DNA from: Heliomarina baculiformis
Lineage (GTDB): Bacteria; Pseudomonadota; Alphaproteobacteria; Rhodobacterales; Rhodobacteraceae
Assembly: GCF_019966545.1 (NCBI RefSeq)
Contig: NZ_JAIMIC010000011.1
Span: forward strand, 1-64,000
Reading direction: 5' to 3'
Length of the DNA stretch: 64,000 nt
Shown: positions 8,849 to 17,726 of the stretch, piece by piece
Layout: each line of letters opens with the position of its first letter
Position numbering within the stretch: position 1 is the first letter of the stretch
Translations under genes and position numbers: made by a program
The notes under the pieces: generated by a model
What the model was told of the DNA's origin: nothing
Database searches by the model: none
Seen by the model: only the letters and a program-made list of their open reading frames with translations

Positions 8849-10057
8849 TTAGGTGGCGGTAGATCGCGCGAACTCGCGTCTGTTTTCGCGTATCTCACGG
8901 CTCAGCCGGACCGCGAATTCGCGTGCGAATTCACGCTGATCCCGGGCGATACCGCCTTTTCGAAAAACCGCTTCGTCGAACTCGCGCAGCAGATTCTGCC
9001 CCGTTCCTTCACGCGCGATCAGCGCTGCCGCATGGTGACGCAACCCGGAGAGGTCCCCGCGTCGCGCGGACTGGCGAAGCCTGAACCGCAGCGGATCGAA
9101 GGGGCCGAACCGGTCAGTGGCAAGCGCAAGATTTCGCCCCGGCCAGAGCAGCCATGTCCCCGCCCCAAGCGCCACCACCAAAGCCAGCGTCATCAGCAGC
9201 GGATGCAGCCGGGCGGGTTCAGGGGTCGGCATGCTGGGCGGTGCCGCGCTTTCCTCCATCGCGATCCGCTGCGCCGAGATCGTAACCATCTGCATCTTGC
9301 GGGTCGTGGTGTCGAAATAGTCGAACTCGATCGGTTCGATGATGGCCGAAGTGTTGTTGGTGGGCCGGATCGTCCAGCGCCAGAACGCGATGGAAACCGG
9401 ACCCATCGGTGAAAGTTCGACAAACCGCTTGTCCGGGTGCGGAAAAATCATCGCACTGGGCGAATGCAGTTCGGGCATCGGCGGGATCATGTCCGGCGAC
9501 ACGCCGATGGCCTGAATACGGATCACCCGCAGCACGCCTTCGCCCGGCTTGAGCTGGTCCGGCGCGTTCGACCATTGATCCGAGATTTCGAGACGGCGCA
9601 CCGGAAACCACCAACCCTCGACCGCAAGCGCGGGGCCCACGTCAAGTGAAACGGGGGCCGAGGCGATGTCATGCTCGAACCAGTCATCGCCTTCATCTGT
9701 CAATGTCAGATGATGCACGAAAGGTGGGATCGTCAGCGCCCCGGTCCGGTCGGGAAATAACGCCATCCGACGCCGGAAATTCTTGATCGGCTGACCGCGC
9801 TCGCGGGTCTCGTACCACGTATCCTGCCCCAGCTGCATCCAGTTGAAACCGTCAAGCTCCGGCGTTTCGAGCTTTTCCAGCGTGATATGCCTTCGGTAGC
9901 GACCGTGGATGGTGACCAGCACCATTTCCCCCTTCAGGATATCATCAGCCGAGGTTTCAACGCTCACCTCCAGCGCCAGTTCGCCGGGATTGACGTCGCG
10001 CGTCTGGGCACAGGCCAACGCGGGCAAAAGCATCAGGCAGAGCAACAGGAGTCTCAT
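8849..10057 (-). CDS. BatD-like membrane-anchored periplasmic protein of the MoxR operon
   Basis: 402 residues. Signal peptide at 1-17; beta-rich periplasmic part to about residue 280; one transmembrane helix near 285-305 (LLMTLALVVALGAGTWLLW); then a basic cytoplasmic tail of about 95 residues. This layout matches BatD/oxygen-tolerance family proteins, last in many MoxR-vWA operons. Its start overlaps the end of the TPR gene by 4 bases. Together with the upstream genes it probably forms a membrane complex that helps mature or insert metal or cofactor into a periplasmic enzyme. The link to a quinoprotein is inferred from the neighbouring pqq and relay genes. Confidence 0.75.
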   Translation of the reverse strand: MRLLLLCLMLLPALACAQTRDVNPGELALEVSVETSADDILKGEMVLVTIHGRYRRHITLEKLETPELDGFNWMQLGQDTWYETRERGQPIKNFRRRMALFPDRTGALTIPPFVHHLTLTDEGDDWFEHDIASAPVSLDVGPALAVEGWWFPVRRLEISDQWSNAPDQLKPGEGVLRVIRIQAIGVSPDMIPPMPELHSPSAMIFPHPDKRFVELSPMGPVSIAFWRWTIRPTNNTSAIIEPIEFDYFDTTTRKMQMVTISAQRIAMEESAAPPSMPTPEPARLHPLLMTLALVVALGAGTWLLWPGRNLALATDRFGPFDPLRFRLRQSARRGDLSGLRHHAAALIAREGTGQNLLREFDEAVFRKGGIARDQREFAREFAVRLSREIRENRREFARSTAT

Positions 10058-10749
10058 CGCGGATCCTCCGGCTCGGGCGGGGAAAGACCAAGCTTTTTGC
10101 GGCGCTTATGTTCCTGCGCGATCCGCGCCTTGAGGTATTCGCCGGGCACGTCCGACAGCGTAGCCAGCCAGCGGCTATTGGCGACCATGAACCGGTCGTC
10201 GAATATCTTGCGGATGCGCTCGTCGCCGTGGCTTGCCAGTTCCGGCAGACCCAGCAGCGCGCCAGTATTGGTGGTGCCGTCCCCTGCCCCGGCGGCGCGG
10301 GCGTTGCCCTGCGCAATGGAGGATTTCACCACCGCCCCCTCTCCGCCGTCCTTTTCGGTGAACCACGCGATCGGCGCTTCGGGATCAAGCGCGAGGCCCG
10401 CGTAAAAGGCGGCGAGCAGGTCGAAATTGGCGGCCGCCTGTTCATCGCCCGCAAGACGCGCGATATCATAGGCTTCGAGCGCGGCGGCATAATTGCCGGC
10501 CTGCGCTTCGGCATTGCCGAGATTGAAAAAATCGCCCGCCCGTCGAAATTCCTCCGCCGCGCCCGCATGATCGCCAGCCCGGTACAGCGCGATGCCTTTC
10601 CAACCCGGTTCTGCCAGCAATGGCACGGCCAGGCGGTTCATCCCGAGCGCAAGCGCGAGACGGCCAAGCGGCGCGGTCCCGCGCCCCGCAAGCAGCGCAA
10701 GGACAAGGCAGATGATCGCCGCCACCGCGATATAGGCCGAACGTTTCAT
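10054..10749 (-). CDS. TPR-containing membrane protein (MxaK/BatC-like)
   Basis: 231 residues. A single N-terminal transmembrane helix (6-22) anchors a periplasmic domain with TPR-like helices (GIALYRAGDHAGAAEEFRRA near 52-71, then FNLGNAEAQAGNYAAALEAY). A basic tail (KRRKKLG) closes it. In methylotroph mxa operons a similar small TPR protein, MxaK, lies beside two vWA proteins, and the Bat operons have BatC. Overlaps both neighbours by 4 bases (ATGA), so it is translationally coupled. Probably a scaffold for the vWA proteins; not proven for this family. Confidence 0.75.
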   Translation of the reverse strand: MKRSAYIAVAAIICLVLALLAGRGTAPLGRLALALGMNRLAVPLLAEPGWKGIALYRAGDHAGAAEEFRRAGDFFNLGNAEAQAGNYAAALEAYDIARLAGDEQAAANFDLLAAFYAGLALDPEAPIAWFTEKDGGEGAVVKSSIAQGNARAAGAGDGTTNTGALLGLPELASHGDERIRKIFDDRFMVANSRWLATLSDVPGEYLKARIAQEHKRRKKLGLSPPEPEDPR

Positions 10750-11636
10750 GCCGACGCCCTTCGGAACATCAGCAACACAGGAATCAGCGCAAGCAGCAAC
10801 AGGTAGCGCCCAAGGTCCATCCGGAACAGCAGCGGGTAATCCTGGCGCTCCAGCCGATCCCGCGCATCGTCCCGCAAAAAGCTGGCCAAAGCCTGTGTTT
10901 CCGAGGTGCGAAACACCTCTCCGCCCCCAGTACTGGCCAGCGTCTCGGCAGCGGCAATATCTCCCGGCACCACGACCGAAAGCCGCGCGCCCTGCCCCGC
11001 GATTTCTGCCGCAGCCTGCATCGCGTCGGGGCCAATGCCCGCGCCATCGGTCAACAGGATGACATCCCCGGCGAGCGTACCGGATTCGGCAAGGATCGTC
11101 GCCGCAAGGGACAATCCCCGCTCGGGCCGCGACCCCTTGTCCGGTACGGTTTCGCCATCGACCAAAGACAGGGTCTGGCCAAGCTGCTTCGTATCCGCTG
11201 TCATGTCGGTCGCCACATAGGCATCGCCCGCATAGACCACCAGCGCGGCGGGGCGGCTTTGCAGGGCCGCCACCCCCACCCTGCCCGCCGTCTGCAAGGC
11301 CAGCCGTTTGCCGCCATCGTCAAGCGACTCCGAAGCATCCAGAACAAGAACTACACCGTCGAGATTGCGATAGGCGCCGGCGTCCCGCCTCTCCACCGCC
11401 GGTCCGGACAGGGCCGCAAAGATGAGACCTGCCGCAAGCAGAGGTGCCAGCGCCGCAAACCCGCGACGCCCGGCGTCCACCCGGCCTAGCGCCTGCAAAG
11501 CCGCTTTCAAATGCGGATCAAGGGCCATGTCCCAGCCCCCCAGTCGCGCGGGGCGACGGCGAAGTACCAGAACCAGCACTGCCAGAAACGGCAAGAGCAG
11601 CAACCAGAGCGGGCGCAGAAGCTCGAGATCGCTCAT
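10746..11636 (-). CDS. vWA-domain membrane protein (MxaL/BatB-like)
   Basis: 296 residues from the ATG at 11636, which follows GGAGGAG and overlaps the upstream stop. Transmembrane helices at about 8-26 and 61-78, the vWA domain from about 93 to 255, and a C-terminal helix near 275-292. The metal-ion-dependent adhesion site is intact: DASES (Asp100, Ser102, Ser104) and LTDGAG. It follows the larger vWA gene as MxaL-type proteins do in methanol dehydrogenase operons, though the L-K order differs from the C-K-L order of Methylorubrum. Role: presumed maturation partner of the MoxR ATPase. Confidence 0.8.
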   Translation of the reverse strand: MSDLELLRPLWLLLLPFLAVLVLVLRRRPARLGGWDMALDPHLKAALQALGRVDAGRRGFAALAPLLAAGLIFAALSGPAVERRDAGAYRNLDGVVLVLDASESLDDGGKRLALQTAGRVGVAALQSRPAALVVYAGDAYVATDMTADTKQLGQTLSLVDGETVPDKGSRPERGLSLAATILAESGTLAGDVILLTDGAGIGPDAMQAAAEIAGQGARLSVVVPGDIAAAETLASTGGGEVFRTSETQALASFLRDDARDRLERQDYPLLFRMDLGRYLLLLALIPVLLMFRRASA

Positions 11637-12589
11637 CGCGTACTCCTCCAGCCGATCCAGAGGCACCCGAGACCGGCCAGCAGCGCCGGATAGATCCAGA
11701 GTTCACGGTAGACCTCGGCGGCAAGACCATCGCCTGTAGTGGCCTCGAGCCGGTCCAGCGCCTGCGTGACGTCCAGCAAGTCCTCGCTGGTGCGCACCCG
11801 GAAACTGGTGCCGCCGCTCAGCTCGGAAATGGCACGCAGGGTGGCCGCATCGACGACGCCCCGCTCGCCCGGATCACTGGTTTCAAGGTCCTTCGGGCCA
11901 AGGGCAATCGTATGCACGCGCACGCCCATATCCGCCGCAAGACGGGCCACCGCGCGCGGATTTGTAGACCCTGCATTACTGATCCCGTCGGACAACAGGA
12001 TCACAACCTTGGTCGCGGCGTCGGAATGCTCCATCCGCTTCAGCGCAAGCCCAAGCCCGTCAGAGATATTCGTCGCCCGTCCAGAAATGCCGATGCTCGC
12101 CTCTTCGATCCGGCGCGCGATGGCCTCGGTATCGAAGGAAAACGGCGCGGCATAATAGGCCTCAGAGCCAAATACGATCAGCGCAACGCGATCCCCCGCC
12201 CGGCGCCGCACGAAATCCGACCCTACCTTTTGCACCGCCTCAAGCCGGGTAACCTGCTGCCCATCAAGATGGAAATCGTCGCGCACCATGGACCCCGACA
12301 GATCGATGGCGATGGCAAGATCGCGCCCCGAAACGCGCAGGGCCGATACCGGTTCAAGCAGGCGCGGTCCTGCCAGCGCGATGACGAGCAGCAGCCAGAC
12401 CAGACCCGGCAGCAATAACCGGCGCCCGGATTTCAGCATCTGTTGCTGGCCCGCCCCAAGCAGGCTTCGGGCGACGGCGTCCGGCACAGTCAGTGCCGCG
12501 CCCCTATGGACGTGCCCTGGGATCAGCCACAGGACAACGACCGGCAAAGGCAGCAGTAGCAGGAACAGCGGATCAGCCAGATCAATCAC
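11633..12589 (-). CDS. vWA-domain membrane protein (MxaC/BatA-like)
   Basis: 318 residues if translation starts at GTG 12589, my preferred start. That start gives a standard N-terminal helix (IDLADPLFLLLLPLPVV) right after the DUF4381 gene and overlaps it by 8 bases; an upstream ATG at 12739 in frame would add a Cys/Arg-rich segment overlapping that gene by 158 bases. Membrane helices at 6-23 and 58-73, vWA domain 88-275 with intact MIDAS DLSGSM (Asp96, Ser98, Ser100), and a C-terminal helix near 300. It resembles BatA and MxaC, which act with a MoxR AAA+ ATPase on periplasmic enzyme maturation. Confidence 0.82.
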   Translation of the reverse strand: MIDLADPLFLLLLPLPVVVLWLIPGHVHRGAALTVPDAVARSLLGAGQQQMLKSGRRLLLPGLVWLLLVIALAGPRLLEPVSALRVSGRDLAIAIDLSGSMVRDDFHLDGQQVTRLEAVQKVGSDFVRRRAGDRVALIVFGSEAYYAAPFSFDTEAIARRIEEASIGISGRATNISDGLGLALKRMEHSDAATKVVILLSDGISNAGSTNPRAVARLAADMGVRVHTIALGPKDLETSDPGERGVVDAATLRAISELSGGTSFRVRTSEDLLDVTQALDRLEATTGDGLAAEVYRELWIYPALLAGLGCLWIGWRSTR

Positions 12590-12953
12590 GCCCCGAGACC
12601 TCGCGTTCAAGGCCATGCAGATCGGGCAACCCGCCGGGTTCGTACAATCGCGCCGATATCCGCGCGTAAACCTGCGGGTGGTCCCGCTTGAGCAGATGAA
12701 GCAGCGCCAGCCTTTGGTCGTCCTCGGGCAACGTGCCAATGCACGTCAGCCTGTCTTTCATACTGACCGGCTTGGTCGGCGGTCTCGACCGCAGGAAAAA
12801 CCGCAAGAGCAGCGCGACAATAACCGCAAGAATAAGACCCAGCGCGATGGCCGCGAGAAGATCCGCCAGAACACCCCCGGCAGAATGCGAAGGCAGACGG
12901 ATGTCATGCAGCCCGGCCAACATCGCTTCCTGACTGAGGGCGCGGTCAGCCAT
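12582..12953 (-). CDS. DUF4381-like small membrane protein (position of mxaA)
   Basis: 123 residues with one transmembrane helix (about 29-53: LADLLAAIALGLILAVIVALL) followed by a cytoplasmic helical part (70-115, basic and Leu-rich: LALLHLLKRDHPQVYARISA). The size and plan fit the DUF4381 proteins that sit between DUF58 and vWA genes in MoxR operons. It overlaps the DUF58 gene by 8 bases upstream and the vWA gene by 8 bases downstream. It lacks a periplasmic domain of the sort found in MxaA of methylotrophs, so I do not use that gene name. Confidence 0.72.
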   Translation of the reverse strand: MADRALSQEAMLAGLHDIRLPSHSAGGVLADLLAAIALGLILAVIVALLLRFFLRSRPPTKPVSMKDRLTCIGTLPEDDQRLALLHLLKRDHPQVYARISARLYEPGGLPDLHGLEREVSGRD

Positions 12954-13851
12954 GAGACATGCCTTCCCGCCTCGGAAAACCGCCGTTGATCACCCGCGCC
13001 ATCTGCGCCACAGGCGCGGCGGCGTCGACCCGCAGCAAGGGGAACCCGGCGAGCGGTTCCGGCGGGATATCTTCGAGTCCCTCATCGATACGGCCCAGCT
13101 GGTGCGACCCGTCAGCAAGCCGGATCGGATAGCTGCCCGGCGGCAGCGCGTCGATGCCATCGCCAACCATCACCATCCGGGGATGACGCCGTCGCGCCAA
13201 CTGGCCCAGACGGTCCGAAAGATCGCCCCCCCGTCGGTCGAAGCCCGAGGCAATCACCACCTCGGCCCCAGCCGGGGCAAGCCGCGTCACCCGGGCAAGC
13301 GCGCCGTCAAGATCGAGATCATCGACCCTGCCACTCTGCGCCTCTTCCAGAACCGTTGCATGGGCGCGGGCCATGGCGCCGATCACGGCAAGCATTCCCC
13401 GCACCCTGCCCCGGATCGATGTCACGACCGGCATCTTCGGACCGATCACCAGTAGCCCGACGCGGCCACCTTCCTCGATGGCGCGCCACCCGATCAGCGA
13501 AAGCGCCTCGGCCGCCGCAACGGATCGAAAGGCGCGGCGCGTCCCCCAGAGCATCGAAGGTCTGAAATCGGCAACCAGAAAGGTCACTTGATCCCGCTCC
13601 TCCTGAAACGAGCGCACGTGGAGCACGCCGGTGCGGGCCGTGCTGCCGCGATCAAGATGCCGGATATCGTCGCCGGTTACGTATTGGCGCACATCGGCGA
13701 CCTCCTGGCCCTGTCCGCGCCGCCGGGTGACGAACCCGCCCGGCAAGGCGGCCTGAGCCTCGGTCTCTGCACCGTTCAGCACATGGGTGCGAAGCGCGAT
13801 CAGCGACCGGGCATCCAGCCAGACTCCCGGCGCCTGCAGAGCCGGGTTCAC
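12946..13851 (-). CDS. DUF58-domain protein (MxaS-like)
   Basis: 301 residues from a GTG at 13851 that overlaps the MoxR stop (GTGA); a further upstream ATG would overlap moxR by 76 bases. The DUF58 hallmark is present at about residues 52-75: RQYVTGDDIRHLD, close to the RxYxxGDdxRxIDW consensus but with Arg in place of the final Trp. The vWA-like C-terminal part (92-270) lacks a full MIDAS (VADFRPS). No transmembrane helix is seen. DUF58 proteins normally follow the MoxR ATPase and are its cytosolic partner, as here. Confidence 0.82.
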   Translation of the reverse strand: MNPALQAPGVWLDARSLIALRTHVLNGAETEAQAALPGGFVTRRRGQGQEVADVRQYVTGDDIRHLDRGSTARTGVLHVRSFQEERDQVTFLVADFRPSMLWGTRRAFRSVAAAEALSLIGWRAIEEGGRVGLLVIGPKMPVVTSIRGRVRGMLAVIGAMARAHATVLEEAQSGRVDDLDLDGALARVTRLAPAGAEVVIASGFDRRGGDLSDRLGQLARRRHPRMVMVGDGIDALPPGSYPIRLADGSHQLGRIDEGLEDIPPEPLAGFPLLRVDAAAPVAQMARVINGGFPRREGMSHG

Positions 13852-14795
13852 AGCGGTTCGACGGCTTTCAGCACATCGGCTATCAAGGCCCGCGCCGTCC
13901 TCCCCTCTGCCACCGCCCGCCATGCCATCACCAGCCTGTGCGCCAGCGCATCCGCGGCCACCGCCTGAACATCCTCGGGCAACGCATGGTCCCGCCCCTT
14001 CAGATAAGCCCGCGCCTTGGCCGCGGCGGCAAGGGCCAGCGACCCGCGCGGCGACACCGGGTGGTCGATATCCTCGGAAAATGGCGGCTGCCGCGTCGCC
14101 GTCACCAGCCGCACGATGTAATCTCTAAGCGGCGAGGCAAGATGCACGGCCATCGCCTCGGATCGCGCCGCACGCATATCGTCGAGGTGCAGCCTGACCG
14201 GTGCCGCGACAGGGGCCTGATTTTCGGCTTCGACAAGATCAAGGATCTTCCGTTCGGTTTCCGCGTCTGGCAGCGACAGGACGACATGAAGCAGGAACCG
14301 GTCAAGCTGCGCCTCCGGCAGGGGAAAAGTGCCATCATGTTCGATGGGGTTCTGCGTCGCGACGACAAGGAACGGGTCCGGCAGCCTGTGGGTCGCGTTC
14401 CCGCTGGTAACCTGCCCTTCGGCCATCGCCTCAAGCAGCGCCGATTGGACCTTGGGCGGGGCCCGGTTGATTTCGTCGACCAGAACGATGTTGTGAAAAA
14501 CTGGACCCGGCACGAACTCAAAATCGCCGGTCTGGGGGCGAAACACCGGCGTGCCGGTCAGGTCCGAGGGCATGAGATCCGGCGTGCATTGGATCCGGGC
14601 AAACCCACCCTCGATCGCCTCGGCCAGTCGTTTTACGGCGCGGGTCTTGGCAAGACCGGGCGCGCCCTCGATCAGAATATGACCGCCCGACAGGATCCCG
14701 ATCAGCAGACGTTCGATCAGAACGTCATGGCCGACAAGACCGGCGACGAGATGATCGTCGAGCCCTGACAGGCGGGTCTTTGCCTGAACATCCAT
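13848..14795 (-). CDS. moxR: MoxR-family AAA+ ATPase
   Basis: 315 residues with a strong GGGGGAGGAA ribosome site. Walker A is GAPGLAKT (residues 44-51), Walker B is IVLVDEIN (103-110), sensor 1 is VVATQNP and the lid domain occupies the last third. MoxR ATPases act as chaperones that help insert metal or cofactors into enzymes; the first member was named from methanol oxidation. It is the first gene of a seven-gene operon in which each junction overlaps (MoxR, DUF58, DUF4381, vWA, vWA, TPR, BatD). Proximity to pqqABCDE suggests that its client is a PQQ or lanthanide-type alcohol dehydrogenase, by inference. Confidence 0.92.
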   Translation of the reverse strand: MDVQAKTRLSGLDDHLVAGLVGHDVLIERLLIGILSGGHILIEGAPGLAKTRAVKRLAEAIEGGFARIQCTPDLMPSDLTGTPVFRPQTGDFEFVPGPVFHNIVLVDEINRAPPKVQSALLEAMAEGQVTSGNATHRLPDPFLVVATQNPIEHDGTFPLPEAQLDRFLLHVVLSLPDAETERKILDLVEAENQAPVAAPVRLHLDDMRAARSEAMAVHLASPLRDYIVRLVTATRQPPFSEDIDHPVSPRGSLALAAAAKARAYLKGRDHALPEDVQAVAADALAHRLVMAWRAVAEGRTARALIADVLKAVEPL

Positions 14796-14948
14796 GCCGT
14801 ATTCCTCCCCCTGATCGCTCAGGCGACTATAGGCAGGATGCTATCTCTTCAGCGGGGTCAGGCAAACACAGCCCAAAGTCTCAGTCCGGATCGAAATTGA
14901 CCCTTACCGAAGACAGCGCGGCTGTCTGGCGAACGTAAGAAAGAGCTG

Positions 14949-15152
14949 TTACGCTTCTTTCTCGGCTAGGTTGACCGACTTGCATTTCCAGTTGGCGATC
15001 TGCCAGTTGGGATGCGCCTCGGTCCATTTGGCGAGCTCCGGCTGGGCGCGCATGAGGCAAGTCATCGGGGAAATATCTGTATAAAGCATACTTCTGCTTT
15101 CGCACTCGGCGGGCGATGCGCTCAGACAGGCAACAAAAATCAACTCAATCAT
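14949..15152 (-). CDS. Small conserved-looking secreted protein, Cys-rich, unknown
   Basis: 67 residues. Tandem ATGs occur at 15155 and 15152; GAGGGT is only one base from the first but 4 from the second, so I chose 15152. The sequence starts with a short hydrophobic segment (IELIFVACLSASPAEC) and has Cys at 9, 17, 32 and 57, with a Trp/His-rich C-terminus (WTEAHPNWQIANWKC). Small proteins of this form occur in alphaproteobacteria, but I know no function. It stands alone between the MoxR operon and the second two-component system. A different-frame 74-residue reading here lacks a good start and is less likely. Confidence 0.6.
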   Translation of the reverse strand: MIELIFVACLSASPAECESRSMLYTDISPMTCLMRAQPELAKWTEAHPNWQIANWKCKSVNLAEKEA

Positions 15153-15326
15153 CATACCCTCATGTCAATACAACCATTAGTAGCGGTCCTCAATGTAAAG
15201 CTCTGCGGTAAATATAACCCTCACGAAAGCGCACTATCTGCGATTTAAGTCACAAAAGCCCGTATCACAGGCCCAAAGCCGGGGGATTGCACAGATTTCA
15301 CTCGCATTGCAGGCGGGCCGCCGCAC

Positions 15327-16910
15327 GTGTCCCTGAAATTCAATTCACTCAAAGCCAAACTTGCCCTCGGGGCTGGGCTGGTGGCTCTGGTTGCATTGCT
15401 TGGCGCCGCGCTCAGCATCATCGGCATGGAAATCGTCTCGCGCCGCATCGAGGCCTCGGTTCAGGCAGAAAAACGTGTCGAGCGCTATTCGGTGCTGTCG
15501 ACGCAGGTCACCAGTTTCATCGTGGTCGCGGCCGAGGCCGCACAATCCGGCCTGTCACCACAAGCGCGCGCCGACAGGCTCGACCGGCTCGCCGTGAACA
15601 TCTCAGACACCTTCGATTCTCTCCGGCGCGACCACGAAGCAGCGGTAAGCGAAGCGGCGCCCTCGGGTTTCGACGCCCAGTCACGCCGCGCAACGCAAAG
15701 CATCGGACTGGCCCGGATGCAGGCGCTTTTCGATACCACGCTAAAGGGGCTTTTAGACGAAACTGCCGGGCCGGAACGGTTGCAGGGGTATATCGACAGT
15801 TTCGCGCATGGGTTCGATCCGCTGTTGAATGCCGTGATCAGCGAGGAAATCCGAGACCGGCGTGAAATCATCGCCGGCATCACCGACCTGCGGCGGCAGT
15901 TGATCCCGATGGCGCTGGCGATTTCCGCGGCCACCATCCTGCTGCTGATCGGGTTCTACCTCTTGCTGATCCGGCCCCTGTTCCGGCGGCTGGACCTCTT
16001 GCGCGACGCCGCCCGGCAGATCCGGCAAGCGGATTTTTCGGTCTCCTTGCCCGAAACGGACGATGAGCTTGGCCACGTCCTTGCCGAAACCAACCGCATG
16101 GCAAAAACGCTCTCGGACCGAAGGGATGAGGTCGAGGCGGAATGGACCCGGCTGAACAACACCATCGAGGAACGCACCGAGGAGCTGCGCGAGGCCGTCG
16201 ACGAACTTGCCCGGACCGATGAAAACCGGCGTCGCCTGTTTGCCGACATCAGCCACGAGCTTCGCAACCCGCTCAGCGTCATCCTGATGGAGAGTGAAAT
16301 CGGCCTGAAGGGCAGCGATGTCTCGAAGGAGTCCTTCCAGACGATCCGGACTAGGGCGCTGCGGCTGAACCGGCGCATCGACGACCTGCTGCGTCTGGCC
16401 CGGTCCGAAACGGGGCTGCTGCAGCTGAACGCCGGGGTTTTTCATCTGGGTGAGACCGTCAGCGAAGCGCTGGAGGACATGCGCCCGCAGGTCGAAAGCG
16501 CCGGGATGACCATTACTCTGACCGGGGCAGCGACTCCGATGGCACAGGGGGACCGCAACTGGGTGCGGCAGGTCGTGGCCGGCCTGATCCAGAACGCGAT
16601 ACGCCATGCCCGGGAGGGCGGCGAAATCGCCCTGAATTTGGAGAAGATAGACGAACGGATCTGCATCCATGTCATCGATCAGGGCCCGGGCATCGACCCC
16701 GCTGAACAGGACCGGATTTTTGAGCGGTTCCGGCAGGGCACCGGCGGCACCGCGAGCGAAGGGTTCGGCATCGGGCTGGCCTTTGCCAAATGGGTTATCG
16801 AGCAGCAGAACGGCCGGATCGACCTGCAAAGCCCCCTGCCCCGGGCCGACCGTAAAGGCGCGGCACCCGGTACGAAAGTCACGCTATGCCTCCCCGTGGC
16901 GCAGGGATAG
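15327..16910 (+). CDS. Membrane sensor histidine kinase upstream of pqq
   Basis: 527 residues from a GTG start. Two membrane helices (about 10-34 and 192-216) enclose a periplasmic domain of about 155 residues, followed by a HAMP linker (217-270), a coiled coil, HisKA with His310 in FADISHELRNPLSV, and a HATPase with NAIRHA, DQGPGID and FGIGLAFAKW. The response regulator gene follows 9 bases later. The pair is immediately upstream of pqqA in the same direction, so it may set PQQ synthesis or expression of the quinoprotein. The periplasmic signal is unknown. Confidence 0.88.
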   Translation: MSLKFNSLKAKLALGAGLVALVALLGAALSIIGMEIVSRRIEASVQAEKRVERYSVLSTQVTSFIVVAAEAAQSGLSPQARADRLDRLAVNISDTFDSLRRDHEAAVSEAAPSGFDAQSRRATQSIGLARMQALFDTTLKGLLDETAGPERLQGYIDSFAHGFDPLLNAVISEEIRDRREIIAGITDLRRQLIPMALAISAATILLLIGFYLLLIRPLFRRLDLLRDAARQIRQADFSVSLPETDDELGHVLAETNRMAKTLSDRRDEVEAEWTRLNNTIEERTEELREAVDELARTDENRRRLFADISHELRNPLSVILMESEIGLKGSDVSKESFQTIRTRALRLNRRIDDLLRLARSETGLLQLNAGVFHLGETVSEALEDMRPQVESAGMTITLTGAATPMAQGDRNWVRQVVAGLIQNAIRHAREGGEIALNLEKIDERICIHVIDQGPGIDPAEQDRIFERFRQGTGGTASEGFGIGLAFAKWVIEQQNGRIDLQSPLPRADRKGAAPGTKVTLCLPVAQG

Positions 16911-16919
16911 GCTTTCTGT

Positions 16920-17624
16920 ATGAGCAGCATCGAAGACCCCGTCCTGATCGTGGATGACGACCCCGAAATCACCTCGGCCCTGTCGAGGGGGCTGGCCCTG
17001 CACGGCCTGCGCAGCGTCAGCGAAAACCGCGTGGATACCGCGCTGGAACGCTTTGCCGACACGGCGATCAGCGCCGCGATCATCGACGTCATGATCGGTT
17101 CGGACAGCGGTATCGACCTTGTGCGCAACGTCCGGAACGCCGGGCACAGCACCCCTATCCTGATGCTGAGCGCTCTTTCCGAAGTCGAAGACCGCGCCCG
17201 CGGGCTTGAAGCCGGGGCAGATGATTATGTGGTCAAACCGTTTTCTTTCGACGAGCTTGTCGCCCGCCTCAAGGTCCAGCAGCGCCGCGCCCGCCCGGAC
17301 AAACCGCGCGCCACACTGGACATGGCAAGCTGGATCCTCTCATCCGACCACCGGCGCGTCGAACTCACCGAACGTGAAGTCAACCTTCTGGCGCTGCTAT
17401 CGCGGCACGCGGGCACGCCCCTGTCACGCGAAACGGTTTTCGACCAGCTCTGGGCCAACCAGGGCGCAAGCTCGGAAAACGTGGTCGATGTCTATGTCGG
17501 CTACCTGCGGCGCAAGCTGGACCCGGCGCAGGAGTTCGGATTCGAAATAAAGACGATCCGGAATCAGGGTTTCATGCTCGACGGCACGGCACCAAAAATC
17601 TCACAACATACTGAACAACGGTAA
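16920..17624 (+). CDS. OmpR-family response regulator upstream of pqq
   Basis: 234 residues. Receiver with acidic pocket VDDD (11-14), acceptor Asp56 in IIDVMIG and Lys106 in VVKPF; winged-helix domain 135-222 ending in the usual IKTIRNQGFML wing. All phosphorylation residues are present, unlike the two winged-helix regulators in the flagellar region. It is the cognate partner of the kinase gene 9 bases upstream. The distance of about 100 bases to pqqA holds a possible promoter, so pqq is the most obvious target; not demonstrated. Confidence 0.88.
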   Translation: MSSIEDPVLIVDDDPEITSALSRGLALHGLRSVSENRVDTALERFADTAISAAIIDVMIGSDSGIDLVRNVRNAGHSTPILMLSALSEVEDRARGLEAGADDYVVKPFSFDELVARLKVQQRRARPDKPRATLDMASWILSSDHRRVELTEREVNLLALLSRHAGTPLSRETVFDQLWANQGASSENVVDVYVGYLRRKLDPAQEFGFEIKTIRNQGFMLDGTAPKISQHTEQR

Positions 17625-17651
17625 CATTTATTTTTTCTTATAACATTCTCT

Positions 17652-17681
17652 TTGACGAAACGGGCAAGCAAGCCACATGAT
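17652..17681 (+). promoter_or_regulatory. Possible sigma-70-like promoter for pqqA
   Basis: A TTGACG hexamer at 17652 is followed 18 bases later by CATGAT, which matches four of six -10 consensus positions. It lies about 45 bases before the pqqA start, within an otherwise AT-rich gap after the response regulator gene. The match is weak and was found by eye. Confidence 0.3.
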
Positions 17682-17726
17682 GAGCAAGACATCCCACATG
17701 TCACTTCACTCAGGAGGAGATGAACA

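Noticed and set aside
15753-16829. 358-residue open frame opposite the pqq-linked kinase
   Set aside because: Antisense to clear kinase domains, and low-complexity in composition.
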